Below are positions 7,804 to 15,617 of a DNA stretch of 64,000 nucleotides, in pieces (the first letter of the stretch is position 1; each line of letters begins with the position of its first letter). Origin of the DNA: Methylobacterium oryzae (GTDB lineage: Bacteria > Pseudomonadota > Alphaproteobacteria > Rhizobiales > Beijerinckiaceae). The stretch lies in the NCBI RefSeq assembly GCF_021398735.1, contig NZ_CP090349.1, positions 2,985,001 to 3,049,000 on the forward strand, given 5' to 3'. Position numbers and translations under genes: made by a program. The notes under the pieces are model-generated. The model was not told the origin of the DNA, searched no databases, and saw only the letters and a list, made by a program, of their open reading frames with translations.

Positions 7804-9033
7804 TCAGTCGGCGCCGGGTCCGGCCGCCGCGACGGTGGCGCCGGCCTCCAGGAAGCGCTGCGGATCCACCGGCTCGCCGTCGATGCGGGTCTCGTAGTGG
7901 AGATGCGCCCCGGTGGAGCGCCCCGTCGAGCCGACGGCGCCGACCGCGTCGCCCGCGGCCACGCGCTGCCCGGGGCGGACCGCGATGCGGGCGAGGTGGC
8001 CGAACCGCGTGGTGACGCCGTGGCCGTGGTCGATCTCGACCATGTTGCCGTAGCCGCCCGCGGCCTCGGCGGCGATCACCCGGCCCGGCGCGGTGGCGCG
8101 GGCGGGCTCGCCGTACTCCGCCTTCAGGTCCAGCCCGGTATGGAGGGCGAGGCCGCGGGTGAAGGGGTCGAGGCGCGTGCCGAACGGGCTCGACACGGTC
8201 GCGCCTCCCCGGATCGGGCGGGCCAGGGGCAGGGTGGCGGCGAGCCGGCGCAGGCGCTCGCCGTCGTCGAGCGCGCGCCGGGCCAGGGCGAGGCCCTCCG
8301 CGAAGCCGGTTCCGTCCAGGGCGCGGCCGTCGAGGGGCACGAACGGTCCGCCCAGCCCGGCGGCCGGCGCGGCCGCGCCGGTGCGGTCGGGATCGAGGCG
8401 GTCGGGGTCGAGACCGGTGCGGCCGATCAGCCCGCGCAGCCGCCGCACCGCGTCCCCGGCCCGGGCGGCCAGCCCGGCGAGGCGCTCGCCCTGGGCCGCC
8501 TGCAGGCCGTCGAGCCGGGCCTCCAGCCGGATCAGGCCGGTCTCGGCCTCGCGCGCGCCGCGGCGGGGCAGGGGATCGCGGGCGGAGCGCGGCGCCGGAG
8601 CCGCACCCTCAGTCGGACGCAGGAAGAGATCGTCGTAGCTCCCACCGGGCGCAGCGCCGGGCCGCCCGGGCAGGGCGCCGGTCGTGGACGGCTCGGGTAG
8701 GGCCTGCCGCTCCAGGTCTGCGAGGGCGGCCGTGCGCCGCTCCAGCTCGGCCTGGCGCTCCAGGGCGGCCGCAACCCGGTCGGCCAGACCCGCCTCGCTC
8801 CCCGCCCGGTCGCTCCGGTCGCGGTCGAGGCGGTCCTGGAGCTCGCCGATGCGCGCCTCGTAGGCGTCGCGCAGGGCGGCCTGCCTGGCCACGAACCCGG
8901 CGAGCACCTCGTCGTGGAACACGATCAGGCAGGAGGCCCCGAGCGCCCAGGCCACCGCCAGGGCGAGGCCGGCGGCGAGCCAGGGAGCTGGCCGGTGCGG
9001 CCTGAGACGCGCGGGGAACTTCGGAAGCTGCAT
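7804..9033 (-). CDS. M23 family peptidoglycan DD-metallopeptidase
   Basis: A 409-residue envelope protein with an N-terminal transmembrane anchor (about residues 18-40, AAGLALAVAWALGASCLIVF), a long coiled-coil or Ala/Arg/Glu-rich region, and a C-terminal LytM domain. The zinc-site motifs are visible: LHTGLDLKAEYGEP (HxxxD) and GAHLHYETRIDGEPVDPQRF (HxH). These enzymes cut peptide crosslinks in peptidoglycan or activate amidases during growth and division. The anchor plus coiled coil resembles NlpD/EnvC or Csd-type proteins. It lies between the Uma2 gene and a peroxiredoxin with no apparent functional link. Confidence 0.92.
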   Translation of the reverse strand: MQLPKFPARLRPHRPAPWLAAGLALAVAWALGASCLIVFHDEVLAGFVARQAALRDAYEARIGELQDRLDRDRSDRAGSEAGLADRVAAALERQAELERRTAALADLERQALPEPSTTGALPGRPGAAPGGSYDDLFLRPTEGAAPAPRSARDPLPRRGAREAETGLIRLEARLDGLQAAQGERLAGLAARAGDAVRRLRGLIGRTGLDPDRLDPDRTGAAAPAAGLGGPFVPLDGRALDGTGFAEGLALARRALDDGERLRRLAATLPLARPIRGGATVSSPFGTRLDPFTRGLALHTGLDLKAEYGEPARATAPGRVIAAEAAGGYGNMVEIDHGHGVTTRFGHLARIAVRPGQRVAAGDAVGAVGSTGRSTGAHLHYETRIDGEPVDPQRFLEAGATVAAAGPGAD

Positions 9034-9122
9034 CGGGACGGCACCGGAGGAGCCGCCATTCAGGCCTCAGTAGGGTTAAGGATCCGTCGCGCGCCGGGCG
9101 TCAGGGGGACGTCAAGGGGACG

Positions 9123-9590
9123 TCAGGGCAGGGCGCGCGCGGCCGCCAGGACGGCCTCGGCGTGGCCGGGCACCTTCACCTTCGGCCAGATCCTGGCGAC
9201 GCGCCCTTCCCGGTCGACCAGGACGGTGGTGCGCTCCACGCCCATGTACTTGCGCCCGTACATGCTCTTCTCGACCCAGACGCCGTAGGCCTCGAGCACG
9301 GTCTTGTCCTCGTCGGCGGCGAGCGGGAAGGTCAGCCCGTACTTGCCGCAGAACTTGTCGTGGCTCTTCACCGGGTCCGGCGACAGGCCGACGACCTTGG
9401 CGTCCGCTTCCGCGAAGGCCGGCAGCAGGCCGTTGAAGTCCTGCGCCTCCAGCGTGCATCCGCTCGTGTCGTCCTTCGGGTAGAAGTAGAGCACGACTTT
9501 GTGACCGCGGAGCGCGGACAGTCCGACACGCCCTCCGCCCGAGGCGGGAAGGTCGAAATCGGGGGCGGGATCCCCCTCTGACAGCGGCAT
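9123..9590 (-). CDS. bcp: Thioredoxin-dependent peroxiredoxin (Bcp/PrxQ type)
   Basis: A 155-residue peroxiredoxin of the Bcp family, which reduces hydrogen peroxide and organic hydroperoxides using thioredoxin. The peroxidatic site DTSGCTLEAQDF (Cys45) is intact. The usual resolving cysteine five residues later (CTxEAC) is Gln here; another cysteine occurs in KFCGKYGL, so this may work as a 1-Cys or atypical 2-Cys enzyme. ATG at 9590 gives the standard MPLSEGDPAPDFDLP start. It is divergent from the AsmA-like gene at 9774. Confidence 0.93.
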   Translation of the reverse strand: MPLSEGDPAPDFDLPASGGGRVGLSALRGHKVVLYFYPKDDTSGCTLEAQDFNGLLPAFAEADAKVVGLSPDPVKSHDKFCGKYGLTFPLAADEDKTVLEAYGVWVEKSMYGRKYMGVERTTVLVDREGRVARIWPKVKVPGHAEAVLAAARALP

Positions 9591-9773
9591 CGTGCCTTCC
9601 TTTCGGCCGATTGATGATGTGCAACCGATCTCGTGCGCGGGCTCGAGCGATGGCACCGCGCACGTCCGAGCCAAGCCCGGAGTCGCGGCCGCTGTAAAGC
9701 GCGGGTGCGCTTCGATCCACCGGCCGCGGAGCCCGAGGGCGCCGCGCGCAGAGACCCCGGAACAAAGGTCCCG

Positions 9774-12700
9774 ATGGCGGACGAGACAACGCCGGCATGC
9801 AGGCCTCGGGGGAAGGCGCGACGCGTCGGCGGCGTCTGCCTCGTGAGCGCCCTCGCGCTGGTGCTGCTCGTCGGCGCCGGTGTCGGCCTCGTGGCCCTGC
9901 GCCTGTCGAACGGGCCGCTCCAGATCGACGGCCTGTCGCGCCGCGTCGCCGCCGCCGTGGCCGAGAGGATCGGGCCCGGCTGGAGCATCGGGCTGCGCGG
10001 CAGCAGCCTCGAGCTCGACCGCGAGAACGCGCTCAGCCTGCGCTTCTCCGGCCTCGACATTCGCAACCCGCAGGGCGACCTCGTGGTGCGCGCCCCCCTG
10101 GCGCTCGTCAGCCTCGACCCCTGGGGGCTCCTGCGGCTCAACCTGCAGCCGCGCTCGATCGAGTTCCGCGAGACGCAGACCACCGCGCTGCTGCACCGGG
10201 ACGGCTCCATCGCCTTCGCGGCCTCGGAGGCCAACCACCCGGTCGACGTCGCGCCGCACACGCCGCCGAGCGTGGACGGGGTGCGCGGCACCGTCTCGCC
10301 GCTCTCGGCCGCGATCGCGTCGATCTTCGGGGTCGTCCTCGATCCGGGCGGCGTGGTCGGCGCCCTCGACCGCGCGCGCGTCACCGACGCGCGGCTGCGG
10401 CTGATCGACGAGGACGGCCGCGAGCGCGCGGTCTTCGCGCGGGTCAACGGCCTGTTCGGGCGCGACCCGGTCAACGGCACCCGGAACTTCGAATTGCGGC
10501 TCGACGGGCCGCACGGCGAGTGGCGCTTCGGCGGCACGCTGCGCGACGGCGCGGACGGGCAGGAGCGCTCGGGCGTCATCACCCTCGACGACCTGCCGGT
10601 CACGGATCTCCTGTTGCTCTCGGGCCAGTCCGGCCTGCCGCTGACCACGGACCTGAAGGTCTCGGCCCGCGCCGACGTGAGCCTGACGGCCGGCCGCATC
10701 CGGACCATGAACGCCAAGCTCCACACCGGCGACGGCACGTTCCTGATCGAGGAGAAGGACTTCAACCCGGTCACGGTCGAGAGCCTCGACGCCTCCCTGG
10801 ACTGGGACGAGGCCAACCGCGTGATGTCGCTGACCGGCCTGGACTATCGCGGGGCCGGCAACGCCGTGCACCTCGCGGGGACGTGGACGGGCAGCCCCGC
10901 GGGGGCGAGCACGAGCTGGACCGCGACGCTGGCGAGCCGCGACGCCACCTTACGCGGGGCGACCCCGCAGGACGCGCCGGTGAAGATCGACGCCCTGGAC
11001 GCGCAGCTCTCCGGCCGCGACGGCGGGATCTCCATCGACGCGCTGACCCTGTCGGGGCCCGGCGTGAAGGGCGCCATCACCGGGACGATCGGCACGAGCG
11101 CCGACGACGGCGGCCTGACCCTGCACCTCGCCGGCCACGACGGCGAGGTCCGTACCGGGCTGCGGCTCTGGCCGGAGCACATCGCGCCGCCGGCCCGCAC
11201 CTACCTGGTGGACCAGCTCCAGCGCGGCCGGGTCGATTCCGTCGACATCAAGGTGAAGATGTCCGGGGCGGTCCTGGCGGCCGCCACCCGGGGCGACCCC
11301 GCCCCGGACGACGCGGTCCACATCGACTTCCACGTCTCGGACGCTGCCATCGACGTCACCGCCGATTCCCCGCCGGTGACCAAGGGCAACGTCGTCGGCG
11401 TGATCACCGGGCGCTCGACCACGGTGCGCAACGTGACCGCCGAGGTCCACGGGCCGGACGGGCGCGGGCTCGCCATCTCGGACGGCAGCTTCGTCATCCC
11501 GCAGATCACCCCGGACCGGGTCGTGGCCCAGATCGGGATGCGGCTCTCCGGCGGCGCCGACGGCATGGCCTCCGTGCTCCAGGCCAAGCTGTTCAAGAGC
11601 GTGATGAGCGTCGACCTCGACCCCGCCACGATCAAGGGCAGCGCCGACCTGCGCGTCGACTTCCCCCTCGACCTCAAGCACATCCCCGACCTGCCGGACC
11701 TGCCGGTGACGCTGACCGGCTCGCTGGCCGACCTCGCGGTCGACAAGGTGATGGGCCGGGACCGGCTCGAGTCGGGCCGGTTCAACCTCGTCTACGACCG
11801 GGGCGCCTTCACGCTGAAGGGCGACGGCCGGGTCGCGGGCGCGCCCATGTCGGTCGACCTGCGCCAGCCGAAGGTCGGGCAGCCCGGCGAGGCGGTGGTC
11901 AACGTGTCGCTCGACGAGGCGGTCCGCGGCCGCAAGGGCCTGCCGACCGCGCCGCAGCTCACCGGGACGATCCCGGTCCGCGCGGTGGTGCAGATCGGCC
12001 GGCCGGGATCCGGCAAGCCGCCGATCCGGGTCGAGGCGGATCTGGCGAAGGCCGGGATCGACGGGCTGATCCCGGGGCTGACCAAGCCGCCGGGCAAGCC
12101 CGGGCGGCTGACCTTCACCCTCGTCGACAGCGGCCAGACCTTCGACCTGCGCGACTTCGCCCTCGACGCGGCCCCGGCGAGCGCGCGCGGCACCGTCTCG
12201 ATCACCCAGGAGGGCGGCCTGGAGCGGGCGGACCTGACCAGCGTCAAGCTCTCCCCCGGCGACGACCTGCGCGTGAGCCTCGACCGGACCGGCGGCGGCT
12301 ACAAGGTCGTGGTCCGGGGCGCGGTGGCCGACGCCCGGCCGTTCCTGAAATCGCTGGGCGCCCCCGACCCGAAGGGAGGCCGAGAGGCGCGGGACGCGAA
12401 TCCGAAGGATATCGACGCCGACATCCAGGTGCCCATCGTCACCGGCTTCAACGAGGAGGCGCTGACCGGCGCCAACCTGAAGCTCTCCCTGCACGGGAAG
12501 ACCCTGCGGGCCGCCAACATCACCGGGCGCTTCCGCGCGGCCCCCTTCGCCGCCACGGTGACCCGCGGCGAGCGCGGCGTGCCGACCCTGTCGGTGGAAT
12601 CGGCCGATGCCGGCGCGACGCTGCGGTTCGTCGACGTGTACCGGCGGATGTATGGCGGCCGGCTCACGGCCGGGATCGGCCTCAACGACGGCCCGCAATC

Positions 12701-13223
12701 CGGCGTCGTGCAGATCCGCGACTTCATCCTGCGCAACGAGCCCGCGCTGTCGAGCATCATGGCGCAGGGCCCGGAGCCGTCCGACGCGGAGACGGCCCGC
12801 GGCCGACGGGTCGCCCCGGGCCGGGGCGCGGGCGACGTCACCTTCGACCGCATGCGCGCCAATTTCGTGCGCACCGGCACCCGCGTCGACTTCACCGACG
12901 CGGCGATCTCGAACGCCGCCATGGGTTTCACCCTGTCGGGCTGGCTCGATACCGGCCGCGAGCGCACCGACATGACCGGCACCTTCGTGCCGCTCTACGG
13001 CCTGAACAACGTGGCCTCGCAGCTGCCGCTGCTCGGGCCGCTGCTGGGCGGCGGCCACAACGAGGGCCTGTTCGCGGTCAATTTCCGCGTCTCCGGCAAG
13101 CTCGCCTCGCCGGACGTGAGCGTGAACCCGCTCTCGGCGATCGCCCCGGGCTTCCTGCGCAAGCTGTTCAGCGCCGGCGGCGGCCCCTTCGCGGACGGGA
13201 TGCCGGGCGTCCCGCAGCAATAG
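9774..13223 (+). CDS. AsmA/YhdP-like large envelope protein (DUF3971 and AsmA_2 domains)
   Basis: A 1149-residue protein with one N-terminal transmembrane helix (about residues 20-45, VCLVSALALVLLVGAGVGLV) followed by a very long beta-rich periplasmic region. The middle matches DUF3971 and the C-terminal third an AsmA-like domain (DMTGTFVPLYGLNNVASQLP and VNPLSAIAPGFLRKLF). Family members such as YhdP and TamB bridge inner and outer membranes and are proposed to carry phospholipids. Start at 9774 has an AAAGG ribosome-binding site and gives the membrane anchor at the expected place. It converges on rsr across a strong hairpin. Confidence 0.9.
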   Translation: MADETTPACRPRGKARRVGGVCLVSALALVLLVGAGVGLVALRLSNGPLQIDGLSRRVAAAVAERIGPGWSIGLRGSSLELDRENALSLRFSGLDIRNPQGDLVVRAPLALVSLDPWGLLRLNLQPRSIEFRETQTTALLHRDGSIAFAASEANHPVDVAPHTPPSVDGVRGTVSPLSAAIASIFGVVLDPGGVVGALDRARVTDARLRLIDEDGRERAVFARVNGLFGRDPVNGTRNFELRLDGPHGEWRFGGTLRDGADGQERSGVITLDDLPVTDLLLLSGQSGLPLTTDLKVSARADVSLTAGRIRTMNAKLHTGDGTFLIEEKDFNPVTVESLDASLDWDEANRVMSLTGLDYRGAGNAVHLAGTWTGSPAGASTSWTATLASRDATLRGATPQDAPVKIDALDAQLSGRDGGISIDALTLSGPGVKGAITGTIGTSADDGGLTLHLAGHDGEVRTGLRLWPEHIAPPARTYLVDQLQRGRVDSVDIKVKMSGAVLAAATRGDPAPDDAVHIDFHVSDAAIDVTADSPPVTKGNVVGVITGRSTTVRNVTAEVHGPDGRGLAISDGSFVIPQITPDRVVAQIGMRLSGGADGMASVLQAKLFKSVMSVDLDPATIKGSADLRVDFPLDLKHIPDLPDLPVTLTGSLADLAVDKVMGRDRLESGRFNLVYDRGAFTLKGDGRVAGAPMSVDLRQPKVGQPGEAVVNVSLDEAVRGRKGLPTAPQLTGTIPVRAVVQIGRPGSGKPPIRVEADLAKAGIDGLIPGLTKPPGKPGRLTFTLVDSGQTFDLRDFALDAAPASARGTVSITQEGGLERADLTSVKLSPGDDLRVSLDRTGGGYKVVVRGAVADARPFLKSLGAPDPKGGREARDANPKDIDADIQVPIVTGFNEEALTGANLKLSLHGKTLRAANITGRFRAAPFAATVTRGERGVPTLSVESADAGATLRFVDVYRRMYGGRLTAGIGLNDGPQSGVVQIRDFILRNEPALSSIMAQGPEPSDAETARGRRVAPGRGAGDVTFDRMRANFVRTGTRVDFTDAAISNAAMGFTLSGWLDTGRERTDMTGTFVPLYGLNNVASQLPLLGPLLGGGHNEGLFAVNFRVSGKLASPDVSVNPLSAIAPGFLRKLFSAGGGPFADGMPGVPQQ

Positions 13224-13252
13224 GGCGGGCGGCCCGGAAGAGCCGCCCGCCC
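13223..13252. terminator. Bidirectional terminator hairpin
   Basis: A perfect 11-bp stem (GGGCGGGCGGC at 13223-13233 and GCCGCCCGCCC at 13242-13252) with an 8-base loop lies exactly between two convergent genes, the AsmA-like protein and rsr. There is no strong T-tract on either side, which is common for terminators in very GC-rich genomes. Confidence 0.75.
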
Positions 13253-13257
13253 CTGTC

Positions 13258-14862
13258 TCACGCGCGGATGAAATCCGCGATCACGGCCGGAGCCGCGGTG
13301 TCGAAGCCGACCACGTCGAGCATGCCGGGATCCTCCGGGTCGGCGATGCTGAAGCCGTTGGAGACCAGCCCAACGACCACCAGCTTCGCCGGGATCCCGG
13401 TCTTCTCCCGGTACGCCCGCAGCGCCTGGACCGGGTGGACCGGCCCCGCCCAGGTCTCCGAGTCCGTGTAGACCACGAACGCGTCGGCCTTGACGCCCCG
13501 CTCCAGCGCCCAGCGCATCGGCAGGGAGCAGTCGGTGGCGCCGAACGGCAGGTCGGCGGTCGCCCGCACCGCCTGATCGAGCCGCGTCGACGGCCCGATC
13601 GGCAGCGGCGTCATCGCGGCCCCCTGGCTCCAGGCCCGGCCGGCCTCGGCGGTGAAGCCCAGCACCTGCCAGTGCTCCTCGGTCGCCGCGGTGACGAGCG
13701 CCATCGCGGCGGCCGCCTCCCGGGCCGTGAGCGTCGAGCCCGCGACCGTGCTGGCGCCCATCGAGCCCGAGACGTCCAGCGCCAGCACGAGGCGCCGGCC
13801 CGTGGGCTCGACCGCGCCGAACGCCGTGTAGAACGCGGCGTTCGGCGCCTCGACGATCGCCGCCACCGGCTCCCAGGCGAGCTTGCCCCGCTGACCGTGC
13901 CCGGAGGCGTAGGTCTTGAGGGCCAGCAGCAGCGCCATCGGGTGCAGGCGCGCCCGGAGGATCCGCTCCCGGTCCGACAGGACCGCCCGGACGTGCTCGG
14001 TGCCCTCCGAGAAGGGCGCGAGCACCCCCGCGGCCGTCAGGCGGCCGAGCTGGCGCACGAGGGCGCCGACCGGCATCCGCTCGATCAGGGCCTCGTTCAC
14101 CGCGCGGCTGCCCATCAGCCCGGTCGGCAGCGCCTCCCACGGCAGGCCGTGCGAGCGCACCAGGGCGGCGGCCACCGCCCCGTCGAGGCCCTCCGCCTGC
14201 ACCCGCGCGAAGGCGTGGACGAGCCCGGGGGCGGCCTCGGTCACGGTGCCGCGGCAGATCCAGTCGAACAGCGCCTTCCGGGCGGGCTCCTCCGTCTCCG
14301 GATGGGCCAGCCGCAGGAGGTCGCGGTGCGACCAGCCCTGGCGGGTCCGGTACTTCACCGCCTGGAAGGCCAGGGCCTCCACGGGCTTGGCGCAGTACCA
14401 GTCACCGACCGCCCGGCGCAGGCCCCGGCCCCAGCCGCGCATCGCCTCGACGGAGGCGGCGAACTGGAACAGGTGCGTGCCGGTGCGGCAGACCCGCGGC
14501 AGGGCCGCGAGCGCCGCGCGCCGGGTCGCGAGGTCCGCCGACGCGGCGGCCAGCGCCAGGGCGAAGATCGCCGGATCCGGCTTCGGAGCCCGGCCGCCCT
14601 CGCTCACCGCCACGATGGCGGCGACCGCGCGGGCGCCGTCCTGCGCGATGCACCGCTGCACCGCCGCCGCGTTCTCGGCGGTCAGGGCGCGCGGGCTCGC
14701 GTAGTACGAGCCGCCCTCGGAGCCGAGCACCAGGAAGCGGTCGAGCCGCGCCCAGTCGCCGACCGCGAAGGCGTGGCCTCCGGCGGCGTTCGGCACCGTG
14801 CCGGGGATCGGCTCCGTCTGCGGGGTGGCGCGGAGCCGGAACATCTGTGCGAGCTTCGTCAT
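13258..14862 (-). CDS. rsr: Ro60-like TROVE domain RNA-binding protein
   Basis: A 534-residue bacterial orthologue of the Ro60 autoantigen. The N-terminal part carries the TROVE HEAT-like ring (for example LDRFLVLGSEGGSYYASPRA and VRKALFD-type repeats, with GTHLFQFAASVEAMRGWGRG), which binds misfolded RNA ends in its hole and Y RNA on its outside. The C-terminal vWA domain has a complete MIDAS: DVSGS from Asp363, then a Thr and YTDSETW. Bacterial Ro (Rsr) works with Y RNAs in rRNA maturation and in RNA decay with exoribonucleases. Start 14862 has an AGAGGAG site. Four Y-RNA-like elements lie directly upstream on the same strand, which strongly supports the call. No rtcB/rtcA genes are nearby. 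Confidence 0.95.
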   Translation of the reverse strand: MTKLAQMFRLRATPQTEPIPGTVPNAAGGHAFAVGDWARLDRFLVLGSEGGSYYASPRALTAENAAAVQRCIAQDGARAVAAIVAVSEGGRAPKPDPAIFALALAAASADLATRRAALAALPRVCRTGTHLFQFAASVEAMRGWGRGLRRAVGDWYCAKPVEALAFQAVKYRTRQGWSHRDLLRLAHPETEEPARKALFDWICRGTVTEAAPGLVHAFARVQAEGLDGAVAAALVRSHGLPWEALPTGLMGSRAVNEALIERMPVGALVRQLGRLTAAGVLAPFSEGTEHVRAVLSDRERILRARLHPMALLLALKTYASGHGQRGKLAWEPVAAIVEAPNAAFYTAFGAVEPTGRRLVLALDVSGSMGASTVAGSTLTAREAAAAMALVTAATEEHWQVLGFTAEAGRAWSQGAAMTPLPIGPSTRLDQAVRATADLPFGATDCSLPMRWALERGVKADAFVVYTDSETWAGPVHPVQALRAYREKTGIPAKLVVVGLVSNGFSIADPEDPGMLDVVGFDTAAPAVIADFIRA

Positions 14863-15030
14863 GGCGGGCTCCTCTCGGTCTCTCCTCTCTCCATCGCGGC
14901 CGATCGCCGGCCGGTGGCGCGTCCCGGCGCGCGCGGTCGGGCGGGGACGCGGCCGCGGCGCGTCGTCCACCGCCGCTCGCGCGCGGCCGGTCTCTCGTAT
15001 GGTCGGTGGCGGGGTTCCGTCCGGCCGGGC

Positions 15031-15149
15031 GCGGGCGTGGCGGCGACGAGGGGCTTATCCGATGCTCTGCTTGAGCTACGGGCCTGACGACCCGGCGGGA
15101 CTCGCACCCGCACCCCTCGGATCCCGATAACCTTCGTCTTCCGGCCCGC
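15031..15149 (-). ncRNA. Y RNA-like element A with tRNA-like module
   Basis: Reading the minus strand from 15149, the element starts GCGGGCCGG and has GGTTATC after 8 bases. It ends CACGCCCGC at 15031. The ends pair as GCGGGC/GCCCGC; a second stem GACGA-A-GG pairs with CCTCGTC across one irregularity. Between them are a T-arm-like hairpin (15095-15111, 5-bp stem, loop TGCGAGT), an acceptor-like hairpin CGGGTC-GTCA-GGCCCG (15079-15094) and a short D-arm-like hairpin GCTC-AAGCA-GAGC. The arm order T, acceptor, D is that of a permuted tRNA opened at the anticodon. The T-loop departs from TTCGA and the D-loop lacks GG, so this copy may be degenerating or specialised. Confidence 0.75.
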
Positions 15150-15160
15150 GTCCGGGCGAT

Positions 15161-15285
15161 GCGGGCGTGGGGTGAGGAACGGTGTCCGGGCGCTCTATCC
15201 GGTCTGAGCTACGGGCCTCGCGGCCCGGCGGGATTCGAACCCGCGACCTCCCTTCGGTGAAGATAACCGTTCCTCTCCGGCCCGC
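15161..15285 (-). ncRNA. Y RNA-like element B with permuted tRNA mimic
   Basis: This is the best-formed element, about 125 nt from 15285 to 15161. The terminal stem GCGGGC/GCCCGC is separated by an internal loop from a perfect 10-bp stem (GAGGAACGGT with ACCGTTCCTC). The enclosed module reads T arm (15228-15244, GCGGG-TTCGAAT-CCCGC), acceptor stem closed by a GCGA tetraloop (CGGGCC-GCGA-GGCCCG, 15212-15227), TA, then D arm (GCTC-AGACCGGATA-GAGC, 15192-15209, with the conserved GG). It is therefore a tRNA cut at the anticodon and rejoined at the acceptor end, as in YrlA-type bacterial Y RNAs. The T-loop would be a substrate for tRNA modification enzymes in such RNAs. Confidence 0.87.
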
Positions 15286-15339
15286 ATTGTCGGCCGGGAT
15301 CCGCGCACGGTCGGCGCCCCGGTCGTCTCGCGGGGCCCT

Positions 15340-15468
15340 GCGGTCGTGGTGTCGGAGACGGGCATGAGCTCCGGCGACCTCGCGGCCCCCGACGGGGATC
15401 GAACCCGCAACCTCCGCGGGACAAGCCCGCGGCGCTCTACCGATGATAACCGTCCCCTGCCGGCCCGC
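15340..15468 (-). ncRNA. Y RNA-like element C with tRNA mimic opened in the D-loop
   Basis: The 5' part (from 15468) has GCGGGCCGG-N8-GGTTATC. The inner stem GGGGACGG pairs with CCGTCTCC (8 bp, one G-U) and the outer GCGGGC pairs with GACCGC except one mismatch. Inside, the order is D-stem 3' half GAGC, a strong hairpin CCGCGGG-CTTGT-CCCGCGG in the anticodon-arm position (15414-15432), a T arm (15392-15408, loop TTCGATC), an acceptor hairpin with GCGA loop (15372-15391, one mismatch), then D-stem 5' half GCTC. The Y stem thus replaces the D-loop rather than the anticodon arm. The anticodon-like loop lacks U33, so it is not a decoding tRNA. The exact 3' end is inferred. Confidence 0.75.
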
Positions 15469-15486
15469 AGGGTCCTCGAGACGCGC

Positions 15487-15585
15487 TCAGCCTCTCGGGC
15501 CGAGAGCCCCGCGATACGACCGTAACGGTCGCATCAGCCCGGAACGGGCGAACGCCGCGACGTCGATGCCGTCGTGCTGTTTCAT
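15487..15585 (-). CDS. Possible 32-residue small protein between Y RNA elements
   Basis: A short frame starting MKQHDGIDVAAFARSG and ending in GPRG has an ATG at 15585 preceded by GGAG about six bases upstream. It sits between elements C and D on the same strand and would be carried on any transcript spanning the array. Nothing in it identifies a family. The region also contains two small hairpins (15492-15506 and 15517-15531) that may simply separate the RNAs. Chance occurrence is quite possible in a sequence this GC-rich. Confidence 0.25.
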   Translation of the reverse strand: MKQHDGIDVAAFARSGLMRPLRSYRGALGPRG

Positions 15586-15617
15586 GCCATGCTCCGTCCG
15601 AACGGGGCTTCGGGTGA

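Noticed and set aside
9797..13471. Alternative plus-strand frame over the AsmA-like gene
   Set aside because: Arg/Pro/Gly-rich shadow without the transmembrane anchor and domains seen in the chosen frame.
15195..15410. Minus-strand small protein with a GRGFESRRA-like segment
   Set aside because: This segment is the usual translation of a T-arm (GGTTCGAATCCC) and marks an RNA gene, not a protein.
15040..15480. Conventional tRNA genes suggested by TTCGAAT/TTCGATC T-loops and GCTC...GAGC D arms on the minus strand
   Set aside because: The arms are in circularly permuted order, no element has a valid anticodon loop with U33, and there is no contiguous acceptor stem with a 3' CCA-proximal end. 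They fit Y RNA tRNA-like modules instead.
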